DNA of 50,820 bases. It comes from Verrucomicrobiales bacterium (GTDB lineage: Bacteria > Verrucomicrobiota > Verrucomicrobiia > Verrucomicrobiales > DEV007). Positions 26,519-35,852 of the stretch are shown here, in pieces (positions within the stretch are counted from its first letter, which is position 1; every line of letters begins with the position of its first letter). The stretch is from NCBI GenBank assembly GCA_028280355.1, contig JANQMB010000316.1:1-50820 (forward strand), given 5' to 3'. Both the position numbers and the translations under genes were made by a program. Under the pieces are notes generated by a model that did not search any database, had not been told where the DNA came from, and saw only the letters and a list, made by a program, of their open reading frames with translations.

Positions 26519-26665
26519 GAGACGCCCGTTGATCCGGGCAGCAACCGGTTGGGATCCCAAGCGATCTGGACCGATCGCCAGAGGTGGTCATATACTCAAA
26601 AGAAATGCCCGGAACTACATGCGGGAGCCGAGGGATCGGCCGGCCCGAATCCTCCGCCTCACCCG

Positions 26666-28543
26666 TCAGTTCTCGGACACCCTCAGGAAGACGTTCGGCA
26701 GGCCTTCGGGGTTTTCGAAGTCCACGCTCGGGTTGTCAAAGACGAAGGTCGTCGTGCTGCCCTGGGAAGGGACGAAGTCGTCCACGTCGGCATCGAAGTT
26801 GGCGAGGTCGGACGACCAGAAAACCGAGTAATCGGTGTTCGGGCGCGAGATCCAGGTGATGCTGATCTGATTGTTCGGCAGGAGCGTGATGTCGGTGATG
26901 CGGAAACCCAGCGGGTCGTCGGACACCGAAAAGTGCGCCGCGATGCCTGCGACGTGCGCCTGCTGGGCCGCCATGTCGCCGACGCCACCCAAGTCGTAGA
27001 TGGCGTATTCGTCGACCAGCCCGCCGTACGGGTCCGTACCCGCACCGAGCGAGGTCGCACCGATCCCCATGCCGCCGAAGGCGTGTACCGAAGAATAGTC
27101 GCCGGTCACCAGGGCGGCGACGCCATCGATATAGATCTCGACCGTCCCCTCCCCGTAGTGGGCGACCACCACGTGGCGCCAGGTGCCCGTGGCAGGAGAG
27201 ATCGGCGTCCCCGAGCGGACGCCGGCGAAGATCTCGAACTCGTCGGCCGAGTGCGCGTTGTACCCATAGATCACCCCCGGGAGGTTGAAGGTACCCGACC
27301 CGTCCGATGTCTCGCTGATGTACTGCGGGGTCGCGAAGGAGGGGTTGAACCAGAACTCGATCGCGAACTGGTCGATCGTCCCCTCAGGGGCGAGGTCGGA
27401 TGCAAAAAACCGGGAGCCCGGCAGCCCGTCGAAGGAGGCCGCACGGCCCAGGCTGACCCCCCCTGCGGTGGTGGTCGAGGACACGCGGGTGGCTCCCCCC
27501 TGGGCGACCAGCCGGTTCGTCGGTAGGTTGCTGGCGAGGTTCATGGCATCGTCGGTGTCGCCCACCTCGTCGAAGGTCCAGTAGAGCATCGGCCCCGAGG
27601 CCATCACCGCCTGCTGGTAGGCCGTCGATGGCACGAGGGGGGAGAACACTTCGATGGTCACCGGGACGGAGGCGGGGCTATCGGCGTCGTTGCTAGAGAT
27701 ATCGACGTTGGCGGAATAGGTCCCGGGGACGCCGCCCGAATCGAAACTGAGGCCCACCTGCCCCACCTCGCCAGGCATCAGGCTCGACGGCGAGACCCCG
27801 AGCGTGAAGTTGGCGGCATCGGCGCCGCTGAGCGAAACGCCGCTGATCGTGAGGTCCGATGTCGCTGTCGCGATGTTGCTGATGTTGAAGCCGCCCGTCA
27901 CCACCCCCGCATCGTCGAGCACATCGCCCAGATCGACGGCCAGCGGGGTGAGCAGCATCGGCGGGGTCGCGTGACCCGGGGTGAAAAACTGGACCTCCGA
28001 CATCATCGTCCACTCGTAGACGCCCCCGCAGCATACGGGGTTGTCCAGCGCGGTGTCGCGCGCGATCTCCAAAGTGACGTTGTCGGTCGTGATGTCGAAG
28101 CCGTCGAGCACGATCGCCACCGTCGTCCCGGAACCGTCGGGGTTGGTCACCGGGAACAGCTGGTCGAACCCGCCCGTGGTGGTGACGCGGACGCTCTCCG
28201 GGAGCCCGACCCCCGAGTTGCCATCGCTGTCGGCGAACCAGGCGACGATCCTGCCGATGTTGACCGGCCCGGTGAAGTTGAAGGTCGCCGTCGCGTCGAC
28301 GTTCTGCCAGCCGGTAAGCGGGACGGCGTCGGTGCCCGCATCCGGCCAGACCAGGGTGCCGAGATCCCCGTCGGTCAACTCGGTTCCGCCCGAGTCCTCA
28401 TATGTGGGGGGAAGCGTCGTCGGCGTCGCCGTGTAGCCCCCGTCCACGGGGATCTGCGCGGCGCCGACAGGGCCGGCGGAAGCGATGGTAGAGATGACGG
28501 ACGCCGCGGCGAATGAGCGCAGGTCGATGAGGGCGGCTTTCAT
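26666..28543 (-). CDS. Exported surface protein: discoidin-like, ASH-type and LamG domains (paralogue 3 of 3)
   Basis: 625 aa with a signal peptide (FAAASVISTIASAGPVGAAQ, about 11-30). It has the same architecture as the proteins at 1979-3868 and 23732-25645. The mature N-terminus VDGGYTATPTTLPPTYEDSG is almost identical to theirs. NPVCCGGVYEW, the ASH-type domain (SNDADSPASVPVTIEVF), LamG (GPMLYWTFDEVGDTDDAMNL, WRHVVVAHYGEGTVEIYIDG) and the C-terminal module YSVFWSSDLANFDADVDDFV to LPNVFLRVSEN follow. The LamG domain is the most divergent of the three. It is followed by about 120 bp without features and preceded by a 223-bp spacer with two hairpins. Confidence 0.86.
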   Translation of the reverse strand: MKAALIDLRSFAAASVISTIASAGPVGAAQIPVDGGYTATPTTLPPTYEDSGGTELTDGDLGTLVWPDAGTDAVPLTGWQNVDATATFNFTGPVNIGRIVAWFADSDGNSGVGLPESVRVTTTGGFDQLFPVTNPDGSGTTVAIVLDGFDITTDNVTLEIARDTALDNPVCCGGVYEWTMMSEVQFFTPGHATPPMLLTPLAVDLGDVLDDAGVVTGGFNISNIATATSDLTISGVSLSGADAANFTLGVSPSSLMPGEVGQVGLSFDSGGVPGTYSANVDISSNDADSPASVPVTIEVFSPLVPSTAYQQAVMASGPMLYWTFDEVGDTDDAMNLASNLPTNRLVAQGGATRVSSTTTAGGVSLGRAASFDGLPGSRFFASDLAPEGTIDQFAIEFWFNPSFATPQYISETSDGSGTFNLPGVIYGYNAHSADEFEIFAGVRSGTPISPATGTWRHVVVAHYGEGTVEIYIDGVAALVTGDYSSVHAFGGMGIGATSLGAGTDPYGGLVDEYAIYDLGGVGDMAAQQAHVAGIAAHFSVSDDPLGFRITDITLLPNNQISITWISRPNTDYSVFWSSDLANFDADVDDFVPSQGSTTTFVFDNPSVDFENPEGLPNVFLRVSEN

Positions 28544-28632
28544 GGAGGTTCTGGTTCCGGAGCTTCGATGCCTGTTTCGAGATCCCGAAGGGAGGGAACG
28601 GGGATACCGGATCGGCCCGGTTGACGCCTCCC

Positions 28633-28714
28633 CCCAGGAGCCGGGGTGGCTCCTGGGAAGAGGGCGTGTTTCTATCCTGTTGCACGTCCCCTTCTCGTAG
28701 AGAGAAGAGGGGGA
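28633..28714. repeat. Two hairpins in the spacer between a PEP-CTERM gene and paralogue 3
   Basis: CCCAGGAGCC-GGGGT-GGCTCCTGGG (28633-28657) is a perfect 10-bp stem. CCCCTTCTC-GTAGA-GAGAAGAGGGG (28689-28714 region) is a stem with a bulge. They lie downstream of the LamG PEP-CTERM gene on the minus strand. Neither has a T-run on that strand, so termination is possible but not shown. Confidence 0.4.
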
Positions 28715-28766
28715 TCCTGTTGTAGGAGGTGGATTTAAATATGCTGCTGGCTCTCAGGCTTCCCCG

Positions 28767-29630
28767 CTACCCGAGGCGGCGGCGTCTCAGAGCCACGCAT
28801 GCACCGAGCCCGAGCAGCAGACCGGCGGTCGGTTCGGGGATGGCGTTGAAGTGGGCGGCGACGGCCGCGGTCTTCGCCGCCAGCTCTGCAGTCGTCGTCC
28901 CGTAGATCGCAAACTCGTCGATCGCCCCCGTCAGCTGGTTCGAACCACCGGCGAACCTGTTGCCCCCGATCGTGAGGCTCTGACCGCCCCCCCAGTCAGA
29001 GATCGTCTCGGGCTGGTGGCTGTGGAGCGCCCCGTCGAGGTAGATGTAGTGCCCCGCGGTCGAATCGATCCCGACGACCATGTGGTGCCAGCTCCCATCG
29101 CTGACGTCCGGGCCATCCGTGCCCGTCCGGGTGCCAGAGAACACCTCGAAGTTGGCCTGTGTCCCGGCAATGTCGAAACCGACGATGGCGGCGGGGTCGT
29201 TGCCGTACGGCAACCCGGGGACCGAGTGGTCCCACAGATACTCGGCGGCCTTGGCCGGAGCGTCATCGCGGAACCAGAACTCGATGATGTACTGGGTATA
29301 GCCGCCATCGCTCAGGCCGCCGGCCACCCACATCTCGGAAGCCGCCCCCCCCGTGTTTGGGAAGAAGGCACCATTCCCCAGCGACAGCCCCCCGGCGTTG
29401 TTGGTGCTCGGCCCGCGGACTTCGCTGCCGCCAGGAACCAGGTCGTTACCACCCCCTCCAGAACCTAGGGAACCGAGGTTGGACGTGTTGCCGGAGGCCT
29501 CGTCAAATGTCCAATAGTAGTCCGGGTTGTCGGCAAGGACGATGTCCTGGTAGGTCGTCGCCGCACCAGCTCCACCGAGCATGCAGGCTAAGATCGAGAG
29601 GCAAGTTGCTGAGGACTTCTTTATTTTCAT
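28767..29630 (-). CDS. LamG-domain PEP-CTERM protein (divergent LamG)
   Basis: 287 aa from the ATG at 29630 (MKIKKSSATCLSILACMLGG, signal peptide ending near AGA). The longer open frame to 29867 runs through repeat DNA. A LamG domain spans about 30-265 (NPDYYWTFDEASGNTSNLGS, YIIEFWFRDDAPAKAAEYLW, GSWHHMVVGIDSTAGHYIYL). The tail IPEPTAGLLLGLGACVALRR plus RR is a PEP-CTERM signal. It differs more from the other LamG domains here than they do from one another. The 38-bp element lies 94 bp upstream of its start. Confidence 0.9.
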   Translation of the reverse strand: MKIKKSSATCLSILACMLGGAGAATTYQDIVLADNPDYYWTFDEASGNTSNLGSLGSGGGGNDLVPGGSEVRGPSTNNAGGLSLGNGAFFPNTGGAASEMWVAGGLSDGGYTQYIIEFWFRDDAPAKAAEYLWDHSVPGLPYGNDPAAIVGFDIAGTQANFEVFSGTRTGTDGPDVSDGSWHHMVVGIDSTAGHYIYLDGALHSHQPETISDWGGGQSLTIGGNRFAGGSNQLTGAIDEFAIYGTTTAELAAKTAAVAAHFNAIPEPTAGLLLGLGACVALRRRRLG

Positions 29631-29723
29631 GTGCTGTATGGGCTGGATTAGGTACCGGCAATGACCCCCACAGGAATCGTCACAAGCCAGTGGGATCGAA
29701 CCTATTGCCTGTTTGCCACTTTT

Positions 29724-29761
29724 GACGTTCGACCGGGAAGAATCGGAAAATATCGGACCCC
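29724..29761 (-). repeat. 38-bp inverted-repeat element, copy 3 (one arm decayed)
   Basis: The arm GACGTTCGA (29724-29732) is intact. The opposite arm has changed to TCGGACCCC, and the core reads CGGAAAATATCGGAC. Length and spacing equal copies 1 and 2. The 29631-29977 spacer has no gene; it holds this element and the palindromic repeat. Confidence 0.55.
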
Positions 29762-29801
29762 GGCACACCGTATAACCGGGCGACCTGCCCGTAGCCATGA
29801 C

Positions 29802-29925
29802 GTAGCCACGAGCGTGAGCGAGTGGAGAAGGCGCGGCGGGCCAGGCACCACCCGTCCACTCGCTCACGCTCGTGGCTACAGCTCACGCCCGTGGCGTGAC
29901 AGCGACCACAGCTCACGCCGGGGCG
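29802..29925. repeat. GAGCGTGAGCGAG palindromic repeat, copy 3, with extra GCTCACG units
   Basis: GTAGCCACGAGCGTGAGCGA starts the left arm (29802). The right arm ends CTCGCTCACGCTCGTGGCTAC (29879), an almost perfect complement of the left. It is followed by two diverged units (CAGCTCACGCCC..., CAGCTCACGCCGG...) up to about 29925. Confidence 0.62.
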
Positions 29926-29977
29926 ACGGGAAGGGGGCTCCCCTAGGCCGTCGCCGCCCCCCATCTGGGGATGTCCC

Positions 29978-31438
29978 CTACGCCAGGATCGCCTTGATCG
30001 GCTTCGCCTCTTCGACGCCGGTCAGGCGCACGTCGAGGCCCTGGTTGCGGACAGTGAAGCGCTCGTGGTCGATGCCCAGACAGTGCAGGATGGTGGCGTT
30101 GACGTCGTTGACGTGCACCGGGTCGAGGGTCGGGCTGTAGCTGAAGTCGTCGGTCTCGCCGTGCACGATGCCGCCCTTGATCCCGCCGCCGGCCATCCAC
30201 ATGCAGAAGTTGCGCGGGTGGTGGTCGCGGCCGTACTTCTCCTTGGTCAGCGTGCCCTGCGAGTAGACCGTGCGGCCGAACTCGCCGCCCCAGACGACCA
30301 GCGTCTCGTCGAGCATGTCGCGCTCCTTGAGGTCCTGGATCAGCGCCGCCACCCCCTGGTCGCTGTCGCGGCACTGGTTGGTGAGCTCGTAGGGCAGGTT
30401 GCCGTGCGAGTCCCAGCCGCGGTGCATGAGCTGCACCACGCGCACGCCGCGCTCGACCAGCCGCCTGGCCAGCAGCGCGGTGGAGGCGAACGAGCCGGTG
30501 TTCTTCACCTCGGGGCCATAGAGGTCGAGGGTGGCCTTCGACTCCCCCGAGATGTCGGTGAGCTCCGGCACGCTGGCCTGCAGGCGGAAGGCCATCTCGT
30601 ACTGGGCGATGCGGGTCTGGATGTCGGGGTCGCCGAAGGCGTCGAAGCTCTTCCTGTTCAGTTTGCCGAGCGTGTCCAGCAGCGCGCGGCGGTCCTCGCG
30701 GTCGACGCCGGGCGGGTTGTCGAGGTAGAGCACCGGGTCGCCCGCCGAGCGCAGGACGACGCCGGTGTGCTTGCCGGGCAGGAAGCCGGAGCCCCAGAGG
30801 CGGCTGTAGAGCGCCTGGCCGTTGGAGTCCTTCGGGTAGCGCGGCATCAGGGCGACGAAGGCCGGCAGGTCGCTGGTCTCGGCGCCGAGCCCGTAGGAGA
30901 CCCAGGAGCCGAGGCTCGGGCGCCCCGGGATCTCTGTGCCGGAGAAGACGAAGGTGCAGGCCGGGTCGTGGTTGATGGCGTTGGTGTGGACGCTCTTGAT
31001 CAGCGCGATGTCGTCGACCACCTTCGCGGTGTGCGGCAGCAGCTCGCTGACCCAGCGGCCGCACTGGCCGTGCTGGGCGAACTTGAACTTCGACGGCGCC
31101 ACTGGGAACTTCGCCTGCTTGCTGGTCATCGTCGACAGGCGCTGCCCCTTGCGCACCGAGTCGGGGAGGTCCTCGTCGTAATGCTTGATCAGGTCCTTCT
31201 TGTAGTCCCAGGTGTCGAGCTGCGAGGGCCCGCCGTTCATGTGCAGGTAGATGACCGCCTTCGCCTTCGGCTTGTGGTGCGGGAACCCGGAGAGGGCCGG
31301 GTGGACCTCCGAGGCGGCCGAGGCGCGGCCGGAGAACGCCCCCCCGAGGAGGTAGGGCAGGGCGACGCCGCCGAGGCGAAGGCCGGACTGGCCGAAGAAC
31401 TGGCGGCGGTTGAGGGCGAACTGGGCTTCTGGGATCAT
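29978..31438 (-). CDS. Tat-exported DUF1501 protein
   Basis: 486 aa from the ATG at 31438; the open frame to 32218 is a shadow of the upstream gene. It opens with a Tat-type signal ([20 protein letters not shown], residues 10-29). DUF1501 hallmarks are [88 protein letters not shown] and [20 protein letters not shown]. The fold belongs to the alkaline-phosphatase/sulfatase-like superfamily in outline, but the function of DUF1501 is not established. It starts 8 bp after the DUF1549/DUF1553 gene, the usual partner in Verrucomicrobia and Planctomycetes, so the two form an operon. Confidence 0.92.
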   Translation of the reverse strand: MIPEAQFALNRRQFFGQSGLRLGGVALPYLLGGAFSGRASAASEVHPALSGFPHHKPKAKAVIYLHMNGGPSQLDTWDYKKDLIKHYDEDLPDSVRKGQRLSTMTSKQAKFPVAPSKFKFAQHGQCGRWVSELLPHTAKVVDDIALIKSVHTNAINHDPACTFVFSGTEIPGRPSLGSWVSYGLGAETSDLPAFVALMPRYPKDSNGQALYSRLWGSGFLPGKHTGVVLRSAGDPVLYLDNPPGVDREDRRALLDTLGKLNRKSFDAFGDPDIQTRIAQYEMAFRLQASVPELTDISGESKATLDLYGPEVKNTGSFASTALLARRLVERGVRVVQLMHRGWDSHGNLPYELTNQCRDSDQGVAALIQDLKERDMLDETLVVWGGEFGRTVYSQGTLTKEKYGRDHHPRNFCMWMAGGGIKGGIVHGETDDFSYSPTLDPVHVNDVNATILHCLGIDHERFTVRNQGLDVRLTGVEEAKPIKAILA

Positions 31439-31446
31439 GGGGGTGG

Positions 31447-34400
31447 TCAGTTGCGGACGATGCTCTCGTCCAGGTTCAAGATCAGGTTGGCCACCTGGGT
31501 CCAGGCGGCGAGCTCGGGGACGTCGACCCCGGCGGGCGGCGGGGAGTCGCCGAACTTGATCGCCTTGTCGGCCTCGGCGGGCGCCCCGCGATACTTCTCC
31601 AGCTGCTTGCGGAAGAAGGCACCGACGATCTGCATCTCCTCCTCGCTCGGCTCGCGCGACAACACGACGCGATAGGCGAAGGCGAAGCGCTCTTTGCCGT
31701 CGGTCGAGGAGGCCATCATGCGCGTCGCCAGCCCGCGCGCGGCCTCGAAATACTGCACGTCGTTGAGCAGCTGCAGGGCCTGCAGCGGGGTGTTGCTGCG
31801 CTCGCGGCGGAAGCAGGAGGCCTCGCGGTTCGGCGCGTCGAAGTTGGCCATGAAGGGGGCGGGCGCGGTGCGCTTGAGGAAGGTGTAGATGCTGCGGCGG
31901 TAGAGGGCGTCGCCGTTGTCGCGCCGGTAGGTGGCGGTGTTCGAACCGCGGAAGCCGACCGGCTCCCAGATGTTCGGCGGCTGGTAGGTCTTCACCCCCT
32001 TGCCGCCCATCTGCATCTTCAGCAGGCCGCTGGCGAACAGCGCCGAGTCGCGCAGCTGTTCGGCGTCCAGGCGGATGCGCGGCCCGCGCGCCAGGAGGCG
32101 GTTCTCCGGGTCGTCTTTCCAATTCTGCGCCGGCGCGGCGCTGGCGCGGCGGAAGGCCTGGCTGGTGACCATCATGCGCATCAGCTTCTTGACGTCCCAG
32201 CCCTCCTCCTGGAACCACACCGCCAGCCAGTCGAGCAGCTCCGGGTGGCTGGGCAGGTCGCCCTGGGTGCCGAGGTCGTGGCTGCTCTTCACCAGCCCGA
32301 CGCCGAACACCTGCTGCCAGAAGCGGTTGACGGTGACCCGTGCGGTCAGCGGGTTCTCGCGGGAGACCAGCCAGTTGGCCAGGTCGAGCCGCGTCGCCCG
32401 CCCGTCGGGGTCCGCCTTCTTCAGGGGCGGGAGCACCGCCGGCGTGTCCGGCACGACCTTCTCGCCCGGCTTGTCATAGGCGCCGCGCAGCATGACGAAG
32501 CTCTCGCGGGGCTTGGGCAGGTCGCGCCAGACGAAAGTCGAGGGGATCGAGGCCTCGTAGCCCGAACGCTCCTTGGCCACCGCGGCGATGGCCCCGGCGG
32601 TCTCCGCGAAGCGGGGCTTGGTCTCGGCGCAGACATGCTGCAGGTAGTAGATCTTGAGGCGCTCCAGCTGCTCCGGCGTGCGCTCTTTGTCCGGCCCCTC
32701 CTTGAGCCAGGCGTTGATGTCGCCCGGGGCGCCCTTGGTGTCCTTGCCGGCGGCGGCCTTCCGCCAGACGATGAACGAGCGGGTCGGATCGCCCGCCGGG
32801 TCGGACTTGCCGACCATCCCCATCTTGTCGAAGTAGGCCGTGCCGCCCTGGACCGCGAAGGCGTATCCGGTGACCGGGGTGCCCGGGGCGAGGTTCATCT
32901 TCCCGGCGGGCAGCTCGAGCCGCACCCACTTGCCCGCCCCCGGCAGATCCCCGGCGCGGTGGCGCTCGCCGGTACCGGCCTTGCCCCAGGGGATCACGTC
33001 CTGTCCCCAGAACACCCGGTGGTTCCAACCGTTGTTGAAGAACTGGACCATGATCTCCTTCGGCAAGTCCGCCGGGTCGAGATAGACGTGGACGAAGAAC
33101 TTCGCGCCCTGGGGTACCACCAGCGGCGGCGCCACGTTCTCGCAAAAGTCCTGGGCGATGCCCGGTCCGCCGCGTTTGATGGATGCGTTGCCGCTGAACA
33201 CCGGTGCCGGCGACGCCGAGTAGGCCAGGGGGTGCCCCTGGGTCGTCACCTTCGAACCGGCCGGGAAGGCGTCCTCGAACCAGACGTGCTCCACCTCGGA
33301 GACCCTCGATGGGACGAGCGAATCCCCCGGGTCCTTGTATCTGGAGGCCACCTCCTTGCCGATGGCGTCGGCCTTCGCCTGCAGGTCGGCGGTGCGCTTG
33401 GTGAACGCGGCGATCTTGGCGTCGTAGTCCGGGGGCGTCACCTTGATCGACGGGTTGGTGAGCAGGGCGTTGCCGTCGAGGGCTGGGTCGGCGTTGGAGT
33501 GGAAGAAGGCGTAGAAGGAGTAGAAGTCCTTGGCCGTGATCGGGTCGAATTTGTGGTCGTGGCACACCGCGCAGCTGGCGGTCAGGCCGAGCCAGGTCTG
33601 GGCGGTCGTCGAGGCGCGCTCGACCGCGTAGCGGAAGATGAACTCCTCCGGGATGGTGCCGCCCTCGCCGGTGGTGATGTTGCAGCGGTTGAAGCCGGTC
33701 GCCACCATCTGGTCGACCGAGGGCTTCGGCAGCAGGTCGCCGGCGACCTGCTCGATCGTGAACTGGTCGAAGGACAAGTTGCGGTTGAAGGCCCCCACCA
33801 CCCAGTCGCGGTAGGCGTACATCTGCCGCTCGTTGTCGAGGTGCATGCCGTGGGTGTCCGCGTAGCGGGCCACGTCTAGCCAGTGTCGCGCCATCTCCTC
33901 GCCGTAGTGCTTCGAGGCGAGGTAGCGGTCCACCATCCGCTCGTAGGCGCCGGGCTCGCGGTCGCCGAGGAACTGGTCCAGCTCCTCTGCGCTCGGCGGC
34001 AGCCCGGTCAGCGTGAAGGCGACCCGGCGGATCTGGGTGCTGCGGTCCGCCTCGGCGGTCGGCGCCAGCCCGCCGCCCTCCATCGCGGCGCCGAGGTAGC
34101 TGTCGATGGCGTGCCCGCCGGCCGGCGCGGCGCCGACCTTGGGGACCTCGAAGGCCCAGTGTTTCTGGTAGGGCGCGCCCCCCTCGATCCAGCGCTTGAG
34201 GGTCTGCTTCTCGGCGTCGCTGAGGCGCTTCTTGATCTTGGTCGGCGGCATGACGTCGTCGTCGTCATCCGTGGCGATCCGGTACCAGATCTCGCTCTCC
34301 TCCGGTTTGCCGGGCACGATGGCGATCTCGCCGCTCTTGCCCTCGCCGTATGCGGCCTCCGGGACGTCCAGCCGCAGGCCGCCCTTGCGGTGCTCGGAAT

Positions 34401-34539
34401 CGACGCCGTGGCAGGAGAAGCAGTGCTCGGAAAGGATCGGCCGGATGTCGCGGTTGAACGACAGCGGTTCGGCGGCGGCGGCCGGGAGGGTCGCGCACGC
34501 GAGCACGGCGAGACAAATGGGGGGAAGGTGTAGGGTCAT
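31447..34539 (-). CDS. Exported DUF1549/DUF1553 (PSCyt1/PSD1-type) protein with two CxxCH motifs
   Basis: 1030 aa. Signal peptide ([20 protein letters not shown], about 7-26). PSCyt1 cytochrome-like domain (about 28-115) with CFSCHG at about 42 and the MPP of [13 protein letters not shown]. PSCyt2/DUF1549 (about 145-350) with [20 protein letters not shown] and a second [14 protein letters not shown] beta-rich insert (about 420-590; [30 protein letters not shown]) looks carbohydrate-binding-like. DUF1553/PSD1 (about 740-1000) has [37 protein letters not shown] and [20 protein letters not shown]. The two CxxCH motifs suggest covalent haem. Such proteins are inferred to work with DUF1501 proteins in exported oxidation or polysaccharide handling, but this is unproven. 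The 35-bp and 38-bp elements lie upstream. Confidence 0.92.
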   Translation of the reverse strand: MTLHLPPICLAVLACATLPAAAAEPLSFNRDIRPILSEHCFSCHGVDSEHRKGGLRLDVPEAAYGEGKSGEIAIVPGKPEESEIWYRIATDDDDDVMPPTKIKKRLSDAEKQTLKRWIEGGAPYQKHWAFEVPKVGAAPAGGHAIDSYLGAAMEGGGLAPTAEADRSTQIRRVAFTLTGLPPSAEELDQFLGDREPGAYERMVDRYLASKHYGEEMARHWLDVARYADTHGMHLDNERQMYAYRDWVVGAFNRNLSFDQFTIEQVAGDLLPKPSVDQMVATGFNRCNITTGEGGTIPEEFIFRYAVERASTTAQTWLGLTASCAVCHDHKFDPITAKDFYSFYAFFHSNADPALDGNALLTNPSIKVTPPDYDAKIAAFTKRTADLQAKADAIGKEVASRYKDPGDSLVPSRVSEVEHVWFEDAFPAGSKVTTQGHPLAYSASPAPVFSGNASIKRGGPGIAQDFCENVAPPLVVPQGAKFFVHVYLDPADLPKEIMVQFFNNGWNHRVFWGQDVIPWGKAGTGERHRAGDLPGAGKWVRLELPAGKMNLAPGTPVTGYAFAVQGGTAYFDKMGMVGKSDPAGDPTRSFIVWRKAAAGKDTKGAPGDINAWLKEGPDKERTPEQLERLKIYYLQHVCAETKPRFAETAGAIAAVAKERSGYEASIPSTFVWRDLPKPRESFVMLRGAYDKPGEKVVPDTPAVLPPLKKADPDGRATRLDLANWLVSRENPLTARVTVNRFWQQVFGVGLVKSSHDLGTQGDLPSHPELLDWLAVWFQEEGWDVKKLMRMMVTSQAFRRASAAPAQNWKDDPENRLLARGPRIRLDAEQLRDSALFASGLLKMQMGGKGVKTYQPPNIWEPVGFRGSNTATYRRDNGDALYRRSIYTFLKRTAPAPFMANFDAPNREASCFRRERSNTPLQALQLLNDVQYFEAARGLATRMMASSTDGKERFAFAYRVVLSREPSEEEMQIVGAFFRKQLEKYRGAPAEADKAIKFGDSPPPAGVDVPELAAWTQVANLILNLDESIVRN

Positions 34540-34681
34540 TGCTTCGTGTAACTATTCCTGGCTAGGGTGAATCTTACCCAAAAAAAGGAAGAAAACTGTT
34601 TCGGGGGGCAGTCCATCCCCCACAGATAGGACACTTGGGGTTCCGCCACCTTTCTATAGAACCGGTGCCCTAGCAATGACG

Positions 34682-34716
34682 GCACTTGCCCAACTTTCGT
34701 AAGTGGAACTACCCAA
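34682..34716 (-). promoter_or_regulatory. 35-bp direct-repeat element, copy C (candidate operator)
   Basis: On the minus strand, TTGGGTAGTTC starts at 34716 and TTGGGCAAGTGC starts 23 bp later, aligning without gaps to copies A and B. It is 143 bp before the DUF1549/DUF1553 gene start. TTGCTA and a TATAGA-like sequence follow. The 34540-35037 spacer has no gene. It contains this element, a terminator (34778-34814) and the 38-bp element (34857-34894). Confidence 0.48.
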
Positions 34717-34777
34717 TCGGGCTCCGGCGAAAAGGCACCCCACCATATGGTAAATCAATCTGAAGCCGAAAACGTTA

Positions 34778-34814
34778 CAACGAAACGAACCCCCCGCTTC
34801 ATCAAAACGGGGGG
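34778..34814 (-). terminator. Terminator-like hairpin downstream of the decayed sigma/FecR locus
   Basis: On the minus strand CCCCCCGTTT pairs with AAGCGGGGGG (stem of 7 GC pairs plus three weaker pairs, small loop), followed by TTCGTTTCGTTGT, which is T-rich but interrupted. It lies after the fused remnant at 35038-35165 and before the promoter region of the DUF1549/DUF1553 gene. Confidence 0.55.
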
Positions 34815-34856
34815 CTACCCTGAAACAGGAGGATTGTAAGCGAGCTTCCCGGCGCT

Positions 34857-34894
34857 GGCGTTCGATCGCCGGGCGCGAGAAGATATCGACCATC
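34857..34894 (-). repeat. 38-bp inverted-repeat element, copy 4 (diverged)
   Basis: GGCGTTCGA (34857-34865) and TCGACCATC (34886-34894) occupy the arm positions; the core reads GAGAAGATATCGAC. Same 38-bp length as the other copies, with several changes in both arms. It lies 318 bp upstream of the DUF1549/DUF1553 start. Confidence 0.45.
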
Positions 34895-35037
34895 GTCACC
34901 TCGCCGCACGGGGGATGCCGGCCGGCGGTATCGACACGCACCGGGGTCCCCCAAGGATCGTGTGGCGGGGCCGGGAGGGCTCCAGATATCGTCGTACAGA
35001 TAGCCATCGGTTCTCGGGTGACCGGTCGTCGCGACCT

Positions 35038-35165
35038 TCAGCGCTGCTCGGCGACGAAGCGGACGAACTGCCTGGACTCCGCCGACTTGGGCTGGGCGAC
35101 CCGGTAGACCCACGTCGCCGTCCCGTCGGCGTGAAGATCGCCTCCTCGAACTCGCCCCGTGTCAT
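35038..35165 (-). pseudogene. Fused remnant: FecR-type N-terminus joined to a surface-protein C-terminal tail
   Basis: The ATG at 35165 overlaps the (restored) sigma stop as ATGA, exactly as in the intact pair at 44640-44643. It opens MTRGEFEEAIFT, which resembles MNRDDFETAVFA of the intact FecR. After only about 8-12 residues the similarity ends. One frame over, the sequence reads GDLHADGTATWVYRVAQPKS then AESRQFVRFVAEQR and stops at 35038. That is the C-terminal module of the CotH-type surface proteins (compare ETLVFRSAAPLASNQRIFVR in the 1652-aa neighbour). A deletion appears to have removed the FecR body and most of a following surface-protein gene. Basis: pattern matching only. Confidence 0.55.
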
Positions 35166-35715
35166 GCCGCCCCCCCTTCTGACCCCAGCTGGTCGGCCAT
35201 GCATTTGCGCAGCTGGGACCGCAGGCGAAAGAGCGTCACCCTCAGCGAGGCGCGCGACCTCCCGACCTCCCGACCTCCGCCGCGAAGCGCTCCATCTCGA
35301 CCTTCGAGGTGTAGCGCACCTCGAGGAGGTCCCGGTCCTTCGCACGCAGCTTCGCTATGCACCGCTCCAGCGCCTGGTGTCTATCCTCAACCCACCCGGG
35401 GGACTGGTCCTCAACCGGCCCCTCCCTAGCCAGCGCGCTGGCGACATCGTCGTCGAAGACCAGCCAGTCGCCGCGCCTCAGCTTCTTGCGCTCGTTCATG
35501 ATCCGGTGGCGGGCGATGGTGAACACCCAGGCTCGGAAATTCGTGCCCAGCTCGAAGCGGTCCTTCTTCTGCCAGATGATCAGGTTGATGTCCTGCAGCA
35601 GGTCGAGAACGTTGGGGTGCCCGGGGATCAGGCCGACGACGAACGAACGCAAAGCACCCTGATGCTCCGTCAGAAGCATCGCGAACTGGCGTGTTTTCTC
35701 GTTGTCGGCGTGCAT
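35162..35715 (-). pseudogene. ECF-like sigma-70 factor, frameshifted near region 4
   Basis: From the ATG at 35715 (MHADNEKTRQFAMLLTEHQG) the frame encodes region 2 (LLQDINLIIWQKKDRFELGT, NFRAWVFTIARHRIMNERKK) and most of the linker. It then ends early at 35242 as ...EVGRSGGRAPR (157 aa). CGACCTCC is present three times in tandem at 35255-35278. Taking away one 8-bp unit restores ...EVGRSRASLRVTLFRLRSQL and RKCMADQLG to a stop at 35162, giving exactly 181 aa, the length of the intact paralogue at 44640-45185. As written, the region 4 DNA-binding helix is lost. It is either a pseudogene, a slippage-switchable gene or an assembly error. Confidence 0.82.
35255..35278. repeat. 3 x 8-bp tandem repeat causing the sigma-factor frameshift
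   Basis: CGACCTCC occurs three times without interruption. Two copies keep the sigma-factor frame; three copies shift it. 8 bp is not a multiple of three, so gain or loss of a unit toggles the frame. Confidence 0.85.
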
Positions 35716-35852
35716 CCGATGGCGTCGCCCCATATGGAAGTTTCGAAACCGGGGAAACGTTAACATCCCCCGCCAACAAATCGACAAACCCCACCCGGGG
35801 AGGATCGGCGGCGGCCTGTCCGGGGTGAACCGAGCCCCCCGGGAGTCCCCCC

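Noticed and set aside
31439-32218. N-terminal extension of the DUF1501 protein at 29978
   Set aside because: It overlaps the coding end of the DUF1549/DUF1553 gene; the Tat signal starts just after the ATG at 31438.
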